Below are positions 1-6,467 of a DNA stretch of 11,034 nucleotides, piece after piece. A program made the translations under genes and the position numbers. The notes beneath the pieces are model-generated. The model was not told where the DNA came from. It saw only the letters and a list, made by a program, of their open reading frames with translations, and searched no databases. Every line of letters begins with the position of its first letter. Position 1 is the stretch's first letter. This stretch comes from Neisseria shayeganii 871 (GTDB taxonomy: Bacteria > Pseudomonadota > Gammaproteobacteria > Burkholderiales > Neisseriaceae), in assembly GCF_000226875.1 (NCBI RefSeq), contig NZ_JH164926.1, forward strand, positions 2,175,375 through 2,186,408. Reading direction: 5' to 3'.

Positions 1-11
1 GCAAAGGTCTC
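1..11. repeat. Terminal inverted repeat end of a mobile element, cut by window edge
   Basis: GCAAAGGTCTC matches the right-hand terminus of the MITE-like copy at 6468-6646, which ends GCAAAGGTCTC. It is followed by AGC, as the two complete copies are. It is probably the right end of another copy or of a related insertion sequence lying to the left. Only the terminus is visible, so the parent element cannot be named. Confidence 0.5.
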
Positions 12-43
12 AGCTTGGTTTTGTGCAGCACGGTAGGAGGGTT

Positions 44-55
44 TTCAGGTAGCCT
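44..55 (-). repeat. DNA uptake sequence (eikDUS), exact
   Basis: TTCAGGTAGCCT is the complement of AGGCTACCTGAA, the Eikenella-type uptake 12-mer recognised during natural transformation of Neisseriaceae. Its last base directly abuts the left end of the MITE-like element at 56. Confidence 0.9.
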
Positions 56-237
56 GAGACCTTTGCAAAACCCCCATCAGCGGCGCATTTCTGCGTTGTG
101 CGTTTATGCCCTATGGGTACTGCTCGCTCACTTGCCTATCGTGTGATATGTCTTTCCCACGGGGATTCCTGCGTTCACGCTCGCTGTGCTGCTACGCCTT
201 GAACTGCATCCACATCTGGGGGTTTTGCAAGGGTCTC
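56..237. mobile_element. MITE-like non-autonomous element, copy 1 (182 bp)
   Basis: The element starts GAGACCTTTGCAAAACCCCC and ends with the near-perfect inverted copy (19 of 20 positions). It encodes no convincing protein. A second copy at 6468-6646, in the same orientation, is roughly 90% identical by eye, with small indels, and this defines the boundaries. The pentamer AGCCT flanks it on both sides (51-55 and 238-242), which could be a target-site duplication. GAGACCTTTGCAAA-type ends resemble those of IS5-group (IS1106-like) elements of Neisseria, so mobilisation in trans by such a transposase is an inference from memory of those ends. The element lies 39 bp downstream of the stop codon of the minus-strand gene at 277. 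Confidence 0.75.
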
Positions 238-276
238 AGCCTCAAACCGCAAACCGCCGGTTTACCGGCCGCTGAC

Positions 277-2292
277 TCAATAGCTATCCCAATGCAGCCA
301 GGCTTGGTCAAAGCGCCGCGCGGCCAAATCCTCGCGGGCGATGAAGAACCGGCCGATGCCGCCGTCGCCCCACATCACGCTGCCGTATTCGCCGTCCACT
401 TCCTGGCTGTCGAGCTGGAACAGGAGCACGTCGTCTTTGCCTGCACGCGGGTCGTCTTGGATGAAATAGGGATAGCCCATGAGATGGTTTTCGTTTTGCA
501 GGGCGACCTCGACGAAATGGCGTTTTGCCGCCTCATCGAGTGCCAGCCCCTGTGCCCAGTCATAGAACGATTGGCCGAAGATGGCAGTAAATTCATCATG
601 TTCGGCAAACGGATAGTGTTCGGCAAGTGTGGCCTGCACCGCGTATTCGCCCGCCACCGGGTGATACCATTGCGGCGGAGCGTTGTCCCAACCCATGGCA
701 TCTGCGCTGATTTCGCGGGCAATGGCCTGCGCTGCCGGATTGACCTTGCCCTGTTGCGCCAGATGCAAATAGCTGCGGCTGCCGCTGCTGATCTGCACCA
801 GCAGCGCCGCTTTGCTTTGCGGGGGCTCGGCGAGAAGTTGCGCGCGTTCTTCCGCCCATAAGCGCGCCAGTTCGCCATCCTGCTCTGCCGCCACAAAGGC
901 ATCGTTTTCTTTCAGGTAGCCTGTCAAAAGCGCCGCAACTTCTGCCTCCTCATCTTCTTCTGCCAAGTCGAAGGCTTCTTCAAACGCGGAAAATTGTTTC
1001 AATAATTCCCCCACCGACGCCAGCGGATGCGCATCTTCGCCCAGCTCATACACCTGATCAAAATTGCGCACGGCATCCAGCGCGCTGGCCGGGGCTTCGC
1101 CTTCGGCAACAAAGCCTTGCGCCGCGAAACGGGTGGTCAGGCGCTCCATGCGCTCGGCGAGCATCTGCTGCTCCCGCGCCATAATCTCTTGCTGGCGGGC
1201 GAAATCGGCTTCGGCAAAGGTCTGGCGCATATGCTGCATCAGGGTGTCGATATGCCCTTCCAGCACCTGATCGAGATCAGCGGCGCTCATCACCCGCGCG
1301 GCATGCGCTTCGGCGACGATGGCATCGATATTGGCTCGCAACGCGGGCAAGGCCTCGCGCCACAGGTCGGCGAGTTTGTCATTGCCATAAAAATCAATCA
1401 ATTCCTGCTGCATTTGCCAATCGACTTCCAGCACTGCGCGCGGATCGTGCTGCCAGTATTGGCGCCAGCGCAAATCGCCGGTGGTGAACATTTGCCGGGT
1501 CAGCACCTGGTGCATGTGCACGCTGTGTTCAATCTCCGCTTCGTCCATCTCGCTTTCTGCAAGCGTCCAATACATGCTGGCGGGATGATCGGTGAGACGA
1601 GTCGCCACATATTCCGCGGTTTGCGGCAGCGCTTCCTCAAGCGCATAGGTAATGGCGGACCAATCGGCGGGGGCACCGTCTTCTGCTTCGTTGATGCTGA
1701 GCACGATGTCGGCAAGTGCGGGCAGCGCCGCCTTTTCCTGTTGCCACAGGCGGGTGAGCTCGGCGTCATTGCCCTTGGCCACCGCTTTCTCGTGGCGCGC
1801 CAGCCATTCGGCAAGCATCACTTCCGCTTCGCTTTGCCAGCGCGCCTGGAAGACAAGCTGTTCTTGGGAAAGCGCTTCGGACTCAGGTTCGGGAAAGGCG
1901 TACTCGGGGAACCTCTCGCGCTGCTGATGAGCCGTCAGCGAGGGCGCGCTGGCGTCGGCAAAATAGACGGCGCGATAGCCGCTTTCCTCGTCCATACCGT
2001 AATGCCAATGGAAGGGATTGATATAAAAAGCCAGTATGCCTTCGTGCGGCAAATCGGGATGCGGCGGCAATTCGCCCAAATTGAATTGCGCCAGCAGCGA
2101 CAACGGCTGTCCGTTTTCATTCTCCGGATAAGGCTGGTTTGCCGGCCAATAACCGAAGCCGCCGACGCGCGAGGCGGTGAGCGGCAAATCCTCTGTGGCA
2201 CGGGTGAGTGTGAGCGAGAGCACGGGGCGGGCTTGTTGCACCAGCTTGGCGATAAAATCGGCGGGCAAATGGGCTTGCAGGCGCTCGAGCAT
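277..2292 (-). CDS. YwqG/DUF1963-family protein with large internal insertion (671 aa)
   Basis: Two separated blocks look like the halves of a DUF1963 (YwqG) domain. The first, residues 41-111, contains SRVGGFGYWP, PLSLLAQFNLGELP and EGILAFYI followed by YRAVYF. The second, about residues 541-671, contains HLMGYPYFIQDDPR, DVLLFQLDS, VMWGDGGIGRFFI and a final WDS. Family members are usually near 260 residues. Here about 400 residues, mostly charged and predicted helical, sit between the halves. They include three related segments with L-x-x-L-W cores: DAELTRLWQQEKAAL (176-190), NDKLADLWREALPAL (304-318) and DGELARLWAEERAQL (472-486). There is no signal peptide or membrane segment, so the protein is probably cytoplasmic. 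The start at 2292 is supported by AGGAGA six bases upstream (complement of 2298-2303). A DUS at 911-922 lies inside the insertion and encodes GYLK. The function of the family is not established. The long antisense frame over this gene is a shadow. Confidence 0.88.
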   Translation of the reverse strand: MLERLQAHLPADFIAKLVQQARPVLSLTLTRATEDLPLTASRVGGFGYWPANQPYPENENGQPLSLLAQFNLGELPPHPDLPHEGILAFYINPFHWHYGMDEESGYRAVYFADASAPSLTAHQQRERFPEYAFPEPESEALSQEQLVFQARWQSEAEVMLAEWLARHEKAVAKGNDAELTRLWQQEKAALPALADIVLSINEAEDGAPADWSAITYALEEALPQTAEYVATRLTDHPASMYWTLAESEMDEAEIEHSVHMHQVLTRQMFTTGDLRWRQYWQHDPRAVLEVDWQMQQELIDFYGNDKLADLWREALPALRANIDAIVAEAHAARVMSAADLDQVLEGHIDTLMQHMRQTFAEADFARQQEIMAREQQMLAERMERLTTRFAAQGFVAEGEAPASALDAVRNFDQVYELGEDAHPLASVGELLKQFSAFEEAFDLAEEDEEAEVAALLTGYLKENDAFVAAEQDGELARLWAEERAQLLAEPPQSKAALLVQISSGSRSYLHLAQQGKVNPAAQAIAREISADAMGWDNAPPQWYHPVAGEYAVQATLAEHYPFAEHDEFTAIFGQSFYDWAQGLALDEAAKRHFVEVALQNENHLMGYPYFIQDDPRAGKDDVLLFQLDSQEVDGEYGSVMWGDGGIGRFFIAREDLAARRFDQAWLHWDSY
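911..922 (-). repeat. DNA uptake sequence (eikDUS), exact, intragenic
   Basis: This is an exact 12-mer in the coding sense of the YwqG-like gene, read in the frame GGC-TAC-CTG-AA(A), giving Gly-Tyr-Leu-Lys at residues 458-461 of the inserted region. Confidence 0.9.
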
Positions 2293-2478
2293 GGTTTTCT
2301 CCTGTGTTTATTTCCTATTGTTCAGTCTGTTTTGGTGGGAAATGATGCAGTTGGCTGACTGAGGTGGAAACCATTATGCCATTGATGCTGGAGCAAATAG
2401 CGAATTTTCACCGGAGCGCTTCGAGTATCGTTCTATCTGTATGGGCCATGCCGGCGGCGGTTTCCCGGTGCAGAAAGC

Positions 2479-2524
2479 CCAACGGCCCCGCAGAATATGG
2501 TGTTGTTTTCTGCGGGGCCGTTGG
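2479..2524. terminator. GC-rich hairpin, probable terminator of the maiA-like gene
   Basis: A perfect 17-bp inverted repeat (2479-2495 with 2508-2524; core ACGGCCCCGCAGAA) has a 12-base loop. It lies downstream of the minus-strand gene ending at 2650 and upstream of the one starting at 2292. On the minus strand it is followed by GCTTTCTG, only a weak T-tract, so intrinsic termination is likely but not certain. The surrounding 357-bp gap (2293-2649) otherwise holds the ribosome-binding site at 2298-2303, a CATAAT on the minus strand (2373-2378) with no good -35 partner, and a degenerate DUS at 2617-2628. I see no gene in it. Confidence 0.6.
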
Positions 2525-2616
2525 CCAAGGTGGTGCTCTGGTTTTTATTTGTGCGCTGACGGGCGGTGAACTTACCTCAGTCTGCTGGATTGTGTCTGGT
2601 GCAGGCCAAGCGGCTT

Positions 2617-2628
2617 TTCAGGTGGCCT
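2617..2628 (-). repeat. Degenerate DUS (11 of 12)
   Basis: TTCAGGTGGCCT differs from the uptake-sequence complement at one base (A to G). It is in intergenic DNA just past the end of the maiA-like gene and may be a decayed or weakly active uptake site. Confidence 0.5.
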
Positions 2629-2649
2629 CCAGTTCAATGAGGGCGTGCC

Positions 2650-3288
2650 TTAAGGCGCATCCGGCTGCTGTTCGGGGGCGGCCTGGATAAAGGCGGGGTG
2701 CCGGGCGGCGGTTTCGGCAATGCGGCAGATGCGGGGATAGGCGGATAAGTCGATTTGGAAACGGCGGGCGTTATACACCTGGGGAATCAGACAACAATCG
2801 GCCAGCGTGGGCGTGTCGCCGAAACAGTAGGCGCCGCTGTCGCTGAGCGAGGCTTCCAAGGCGGTGAAGCCTTTGTGCACCCAATGTGCGTACCAAGCCT
2901 GTTTGTGCGCGTCGTCCCAACCTTGTTGCACGAGGTATTGCAGCACGCGCGTATTGTTCAACGGATGGATGTCGCAGGCGATGTGCTGGGCGAAGGCGCG
3001 CACGCGGGCGCGTTGCAGCGGGTCGGCCGGCAGCAGGGGCGGCTCGGGGTGGGTTTCTTCCAAGTATTCGATGATGGCCAGCGACTGTGCCAACACGGCG
3101 CCGTCTGCGGTCTGCCAAGCCGGCACCAGCTGTTGCGGATTGAGGGCGGTATAGGCGGGCAGCCGCTGTTCGCCGCCTTGGTTGAGCAGGTGGACGGGCA
3201 CGCTGCGGTAAGTGAGGTTTTTCAGCGCCAAGGCAATCCGCACGCGGTAGGCGGCAGAGCTGCGGAAATAGGTGTAGAGCGTATCCAT
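2650..3288 (-). CDS. maiA: Zeta-class glutathione transferase, maleylacetoacetate isomerase-like
   Basis: This 212-residue cytosolic GST-fold protein has zeta-class marks. RSSAAYRVRIALALK (9-23) is the active-site loop with the catalytic-type serines. QSLAIIEYLEE (68-78) is the glutathione gamma-glutamyl binding segment of the thioredoxin-like domain. IHPLNNTRVLQYL (107-119) is typical of maleylacetoacetate or maleylpyruvate isomerases, and GDTPTLADCCLIPQVYNARRF (157-177) lies in the C-terminal helical domain. Family members isomerise maleylacetoacetate to fumarylacetoacetate in tyrosine breakdown, with glutathione as cofactor. No homogentisate dioxygenase or fumarylacetoacetase gene lies nearby, so the true substrate (maleylpyruvate or another compound) is uncertain. 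The usual Cys of SSCxxRVRIAL is Ala here, as in many bacterial members. The start at 3288 is preceded by GAAGG at a rather long 10-base spacing, and the DUS at 3290-3301 overlaps that leader. It is divergent from a LysR regulator that may control it. Confidence 0.9.
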   Translation of the reverse strand: MDTLYTYFRSSAAYRVRIALALKNLTYRSVPVHLLNQGGEQRLPAYTALNPQQLVPAWQTADGAVLAQSLAIIEYLEETHPEPPLLPADPLQRARVRAFAQHIACDIHPLNNTRVLQYLVQQGWDDAHKQAWYAHWVHKGFTALEASLSDSGAYCFGDTPTLADCCLIPQVYNARRFQIDLSAYPRICRIAETAARHPAFIQAAPEQQPDAP

Positions 3289-3289
3289 A

Positions 3290-3301
3290 TTCAGGTAGCC
3301 T
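3290..3301 (-). repeat. DNA uptake sequence (eikDUS), exact, in maiA leader
   Basis: This exact copy lies one base upstream of the maiA-like ATG. In the minus sense the leader reads GAAGGCTACCTGAAT then ATG, so the AGG of the DUS is also the only Shine-Dalgarno-like sequence. Confidence 0.88.
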
Positions 3302-3322
3302 TCGTTGATGCGGGGGAAGCGC

Positions 3323-3335
3323 TGCTATTTCAGCA
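3323..3335. promoter_or_regulatory. Candidate LysR-type operator (T-N11-A dyad)
   Basis: TGCTATTTCAGCA fits the T-N11-A form bound by LysR-family regulators. The dyad extends to CTGCT-N5-AGCAG (3322-3336). It lies in the 148-bp divergent region, about 35 bp upstream of the maiA-like start and about 50 bp from the regulator's -35 box. The motif is loose and occurs by chance, so this is an inference from position and symmetry. Confidence 0.35.
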
Positions 3336-3386
3336 GAAATACACTTATCGGTAAAACAGTTTTTTGGGCGGTATTCATCGGCAAGA

Positions 3387-3415
3387 TTGATAAATGGCCG
3401 CGCCGCCGCTATGCT
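3387..3415 (+). promoter_or_regulatory. Sigma-70-type promoter for the LysR regulator
   Basis: The -35 TTGATA (3387-3392, 5 of 6) and -10 TATGCT (3410-3415) are separated by exactly 17 bp. Transcription would begin near 3422, giving a very short leader that starts just before the ribosome-binding site AAAGGA (3424-3429). No equally good promoter is visible for the divergent maiA-like gene; TTTACC-N17-TGAAAT on the minus strand is a weak candidate overlapping the possible operator. Confidence 0.6.
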
Positions 3416-3436
3416 GGACACCGAAAGGAACCGACC

Positions 3437-4369
3437 ATGCACATCACCTTGCGCCAACTGCGTGCTTTTATTGCCGTTACCCAAACCGGCAGCTTCACCC
3501 AAGCGGCCGAATCGCTGCATCTGACCCAATCCGCCCTCAGCGGGCTGATTAAGGAGCTGGAAAACCACCTCGACGTGCGCCTGTTCGACCGCACCACCCG
3601 CCAGCTTTCCCTCTCCGCCATGGGTGCGCAGATTTATCCGATGGCCAGCCGCATCGTGCACGATGTAGACGCCATGCTCACCGAAATCGGCTACCTGAAA
3701 GACCTGCACCGGGGCGCGGTAAAGATTGCCGTTTCGCAACAGCTGGCCTCTTCGCTGATGCCTGCGGTGATGGCCGGCTTTGCTGCCGAACACGGCGACA
3801 TCCGAGTGGGGCTGGAAGATTGTCCGGTGGAGCGGGTGCTCGACAGCGTGCGCACCGGCGAAGTGGATTTCGGCATCGGGCCTGAGCGTGAAAACAGCAG
3901 CGACATCCAAGCCGAGCGGCTGTTTTCGCTGCCGTTTTATTTGGTGTTGCCGGACGCACACCCGCTGGCGCGGCATCAAACAGTGCCTTGGCAAGCCTTG
4001 GTCGGCGAAACCCTGATTACCCTCAACGGCCCGTTTTCCGACTTACTGGCCGCCGAATTGGGCGGCGACATCGGCCCCGTCATCAGCGGTGCGGCCCACC
4101 GCGTCAATTTGCTCTCCACTGCCGTCAGCATGGTGCATGCCGGCCTCGGTCTCACATTGTGCCTGCCGTTTGCCGCCAACCGCATCCGTCAATACGGCTT
4201 GCAGATGCGGCCCATGTGCGCACCCGTGCTCACCCGCTCGTTCTGCCTCTACCGCCGAAAAAACCGCGCCCTCTCGCCGGCCGCGGAGCACTTCCACGAT
4301 TTTCTGTGTCGCAGTCTGCGGCAGCAAACCGCCGAATGGTCGGCCTGCGGCGAAACGGTCGGGCAGTAA
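3437..4369 (+). CDS. LysR-type transcriptional regulator (310 aa)
   Basis: This is a full-length LysR-family regulator. The N-terminal winged helix-turn-helix spans about residues 1-60, with the typical MHITLRQLRAFIAVTQTGSF, AAESLHLTQSALSGLIKELE and LFDRTTRQLSLSAMG segments. A linker helix follows, and then the periplasmic-binding-protein-like effector domain from about 92 to 293, including VDFGIG and a V-x-A-G-L-G-L-T-L-C-L-P strand-helix turn (232-244). The start at 3437 is chosen because AAAGGA lies seven bases upstream and the wHTH begins there. An in-frame extension back to 3305 would run through the promoter and is rejected. Divergence from the maiA-like gene suggests it regulates that gene and itself, the usual arrangement in this family. 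Effector and other targets cannot be told from sequence. A one-mismatch DUS lies within it at 3688-3699. Confidence 0.93.
   Translation: MHITLRQLRAFIAVTQTGSFTQAAESLHLTQSALSGLIKELENHLDVRLFDRTTRQLSLSAMGAQIYPMASRIVHDVDAMLTEIGYLKDLHRGAVKIAVSQQLASSLMPAVMAGFAAEHGDIRVGLEDCPVERVLDSVRTGEVDFGIGPERENSSDIQAERLFSLPFYLVLPDAHPLARHQTVPWQALVGETLITLNGPFSDLLAAELGGDIGPVISGAAHRVNLLSTAVSMVHAGLGLTLCLPFAANRIRQYGLQMRPMCAPVLTRSFCLYRRKNRALSPAAEHFHDFLCRSLRQQTAEWSACGETVGQ
3688..3699 (+). repeat. Near-DUS (11 of 12), intragenic in the LysR gene
   Basis: CGGCTACCTGAA differs from the uptake sequence only at the first base. It is read as Gly-Tyr-Leu-Lys (residues 85-88), the same frame as the other intragenic copies. Confidence 0.5.
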
Positions 4370-4400
4370 GCAATCAAGGTCTCAGGTTTCAGGCCGCCAA

Positions 4401-4438
4401 TGCGTTTTCAGGTAGCTTTAAGGCTACCTGAAAACGCA
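4401..4438. terminator. DUS-pair hairpin, bidirectional terminator between convergent genes
   Basis: A perfect 16-bp inverted repeat (4401-4416 with 4423-4438; TGCGTTTTCAGGTAGC and its complement) has a six-base loop. The right arm holds an exact DUS (4421-4432); the left arm holds a one-mismatch copy (4407-4418). It lies between the stop of the LysR gene (4369) and the stop of the convergent ABC gene (4501). Inverted DUS pairs commonly serve as terminators in Neisseriaceae. There is no long T-tract after either arm, although the stem itself contains T4. The rest of this 131-bp gap has further short dyads (GGCAAA 4465-4470 with TTTGCC 4495-4500). Confidence 0.75.
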
Positions 4439-4500
4439 ACACTCGCTACAAAAAGGCGATTTTTGGCAAAAAGCAGCTGCAAACGAGTGGCCAGTTTGCC

Positions 4501-6339
4501 TTAGCGATCCGGCAGAAAACCGCCGCTTTGGTGCGCCCACAATTTGGCATACAGGCCGTTTTTTGCCAGCAGTTCGCTGTGGCTGCCCTCCTCCACAATC
4601 CGCCCGTGGTCGAGCACGATCAGCCGGTCCATGGCGGCGATGGTGGAGAGGCGGTGGGCGATGGCGATCACGGTTTTGTCGGCCATCATGGCGTCCAGGC
4701 TGCCCTGTATGGCCGCTTCCACTTCCGAATCCAGCGCGCTGGTGGCTTCGTCGAGCAGCAGAATCGGCGCGTCTTTCAGCATCACGCGGGCAATCGCAAT
4801 GCGCTGGCGCTGGCCGCCGGAAAGTTTTACCCCGCGCTCGCCCACATGGGCGTCGTAGCCGGTGCGCCCTTTGGCGTCTTGCAGCTGCGGGATAAAACCG
4901 GCGGCTTCCGCCCGTTCGGCGGCCCGGATCATGTCCGCTTCGCCGGCCTGCGGGCGGCCGTACACAATGTTGTCGCGCACCGAGCGGTGCAGCAGGCTGG
5001 TGTCCTGGGTGACCAAGCCGATTTGCGCGCGCAGGCTTTCCTGGGTCACTTGATTGATGTTTTGCCCGTCGATGCAGATGCGTCCGCTTTGCGGCTCGTA
5101 AAAGCGCAGCAGCAAATTGATGATGGTCGATTTCCCGGCGCCGCTGCGGCCGATCAGACCCACCTTCTCGCCGGGCCGGATGCGCAGATTGAAGCCCTCC
5201 AGCAGCGGTTTGCCCGTTTCATAGGCGAAATCGAGGTTGTCAAAACAAATCTCGCCGCACGACACCTGCAAAGGCAGGGCTTGCGGGTGGTCGAGAATGG
5301 TTTGCGGCTTGGACAAAGTGTTCATGCCGTCATTGACCGTGCCGATGTTTTCAAACAGGCGGGCCGACTCCCACATAATCCATTGCGACAAGCCGTTGAT
5401 GCGCAAGGCCATGGTAATCGCCACTGCAATCGCGCCGGCGCTCACCTGCCCGCGGTGCCACAGCCACAGGCCCAAAGCGGCGGTGCCCAAAATCAGCGAC
5501 ACATTCACCGCATAGCTGCTCACCGACAGCAGGGTAGCCAGCCGCATCTGCGCGTGCACGGTGCGCAGGAATTCCTGCATCGATTCTTTGGCATAGGCCG
5601 CTTCGCGCGCGCCGTGGGAAAACAGCTTTACCGTGGCGATGTTGGCATAGGCGTCGGTGATGCGGCCGGTCATCAGCGAGCGCGCATCCGCTTGCCGCTG
5701 CGCGGTTTTCGACAGGCGCGGAATCAGCAGCCGCACCACGGTGGCAAACGCCGCCATCCACAGCAGAAACGGCAGCAGCAACCAGCCGTCGAGCGCAAAC
5801 AGAATCACGCCGGAGCTGACAAAATACACCGTCACATACACCACCATGTCCGACAGCGTCATCACCGTGTCGCGCACCGCCAATGCGGTCTGCATCACTT
5901 TGGCCGACACCCGGCCGGAAAATTCGTTTTGGTAAAACCCTAGGCTCTGGCCGAGCATCAGGCGGTGAAAGTTCCAGCGCAGGCGCATCGGAAACGCGCC
6001 CTGCAAGGTTTGCAACTGTATGCCGGAGGCCAGCAGACGCCAGCCGATGCTGAGCAGCAACACCGCCGCCATGCCGATGAGCAAGCTGCCTTTTTCCCGC
6101 CACAACTCGGCCGGCGGATATTGGTTGACCCAATCCACCAGCACGCCCATAAACTGAAACAGCAGGGCTTCGGTGATGCCGATGCCGGCCGAGAGCACGG
6201 CCAGCGCCAGCAGCCAGCCGCGCAGGCCGGCCAAATTGCTCCAGATAAAGCGCCACAAACCTTTCTCCGGGGTGACGGGGGCGGTGTCGGGATAAGGATC
6301 GATGCGGTTTTCCAACCAACTGAACAGACGTTTCAACAT
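4501..6339 (-). CDS. ABC exporter half-transporter, fused permease and ATPase (612 aa)
   Basis: This inner-membrane type IV ABC exporter probably works as a dimer to pump a lipid, drug or peptide out of the cytoplasm. The N-terminal transmembrane domain has hydrophobic segments near residues 41-66, 87-107, 160-182, 184-207, 270-293 and 298-315. The ATPase domain starts near 360. It has Walker A GRSGAGKST (397-405), Q-loop GLVTQD (Q445), signature LSGGQRQR (506-513), Walker B ILLLDE (526-531), D-loop SALD and the switch histidine in IAHRLST (H562), so all catalytic elements are intact. The start at 6339 (MLKRLFSWLENRIDPYP) is preferred over an in-frame ATG at 6414, because the extension would translate the DUS hairpin at 6366-6405. 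The ribosome-binding site is weak (AGAAG about 10 bases upstream). It is a single-gene unit convergent with the LysR gene; the substrate cannot be inferred. Confidence 0.93.
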   Translation of the reverse strand: MLKRLFSWLENRIDPYPDTAPVTPEKGLWRFIWSNLAGLRGWLLALAVLSAGIGITEALLFQFMGVLVDWVNQYPPAELWREKGSLLIGMAAVLLLSIGWRLLASGIQLQTLQGAFPMRLRWNFHRLMLGQSLGFYQNEFSGRVSAKVMQTALAVRDTVMTLSDMVVYVTVYFVSSGVILFALDGWLLLPFLLWMAAFATVVRLLIPRLSKTAQRQADARSLMTGRITDAYANIATVKLFSHGAREAAYAKESMQEFLRTVHAQMRLATLLSVSSYAVNVSLILGTAALGLWLWHRGQVSAGAIAVAITMALRINGLSQWIMWESARLFENIGTVNDGMNTLSKPQTILDHPQALPLQVSCGEICFDNLDFAYETGKPLLEGFNLRIRPGEKVGLIGRSGAGKSTIINLLLRFYEPQSGRICIDGQNINQVTQESLRAQIGLVTQDTSLLHRSVRDNIVYGRPQAGEADMIRAAERAEAAGFIPQLQDAKGRTGYDAHVGERGVKLSGGQRQRIAIARVMLKDAPILLLDEATSALDSEVEAAIQGSLDAMMADKTVIAIAHRLSTIAAMDRLIVLDHGRIVEEGSHSELLAKNGLYAKLWAHQSGGFLPDR

Positions 6340-6365
6340 ATTGGCATTTCTTCTGTTTGAAGGGT

Positions 6366-6405
6366 TTTCAGGTAGCCTGCCGCGGTAAATGCGGGCTACC
6401 TGAAA
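6366..6405. repeat. DUS inverted-pair hairpin in the ABC gene leader
   Basis: TTTCAGGTAGCC (6366-6377) pairs perfectly with GGCTACCTGAAA (6394-6405). An exact DUS is at 6367-6378 and an 11-of-12 copy at 6393-6404. Inside, CGC (6381-6383) and GCG (6391-6393) could extend the stem. It lies 27 bp upstream of the ABC start codon, with no gene ending nearby. It is therefore either a leader hairpin of the ABC transcript or simply an uptake-sequence pair. No strong ABC promoter is seen; TACACT on the minus strand (6417-6422) lacks a good -35. Confidence 0.7.
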
Positions 6406-6467
6406 GATCGGCATACAGTGTAGCGCACGTCAGCAGGACCAATCAGAATTTTCTGCCGCGAAAGCCT

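Noticed and set aside
106..861. Open frame starting in the MITE at 106-861 and the similar start at 6357/6509
   Set aside because: The frames run from repeat DNA into antisense or unrelated coding sequence, with no ribosome-binding site or conserved motif.
1027..2358. Plus-strand 443-codon open frame antisense to the YwqG-like gene
   Set aside because: The opposite strand carries a clear YwqG-type protein with a good ribosome-binding site; this frame reads as low-complexity His/Gln/Gly/Arg-rich sequence typical of GC-rich antisense shadows.
2364..2690. 108-codon plus-strand frame between the YwqG-like and maiA genes
   Set aside because: It runs through the GC-rich hairpin at 2479-2524 and into the maiA 3' end antisense; no family resemblance.
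2771..3994. Minus-strand 407-codon frame spanning the LysR gene and part of maiA
   Set aside because: It is antisense to LysR and then out of frame with maiA; neither part resembles a protein family, so it is not a frameshifted gene.
4375..4386. CAAGGTCTCAGG after the LysR gene, resembling a MITE end
   Set aside because: Only about ten bases match the MITE terminus and no partner end is seen, so a remnant cannot be distinguished from chance.
4528..5943. Plus-strand 471-codon frame and the minus-strand 5351-6319 frame within the ABC gene
   Set aside because: Both overlap an intact ABC exporter with all ATPase motifs; they are shadows caused by GC-rich third positions.
4401..6405. Repeated TTCAGGTAGCC/GGCTACCTGAA motifs as a possible CRISPR or phage attachment repeat
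   Set aside because: The 12-mer matches the Eikenella-type uptake sequence, with irregular spacing, both orientations and hairpin pairs, and no spacers or cas genes.
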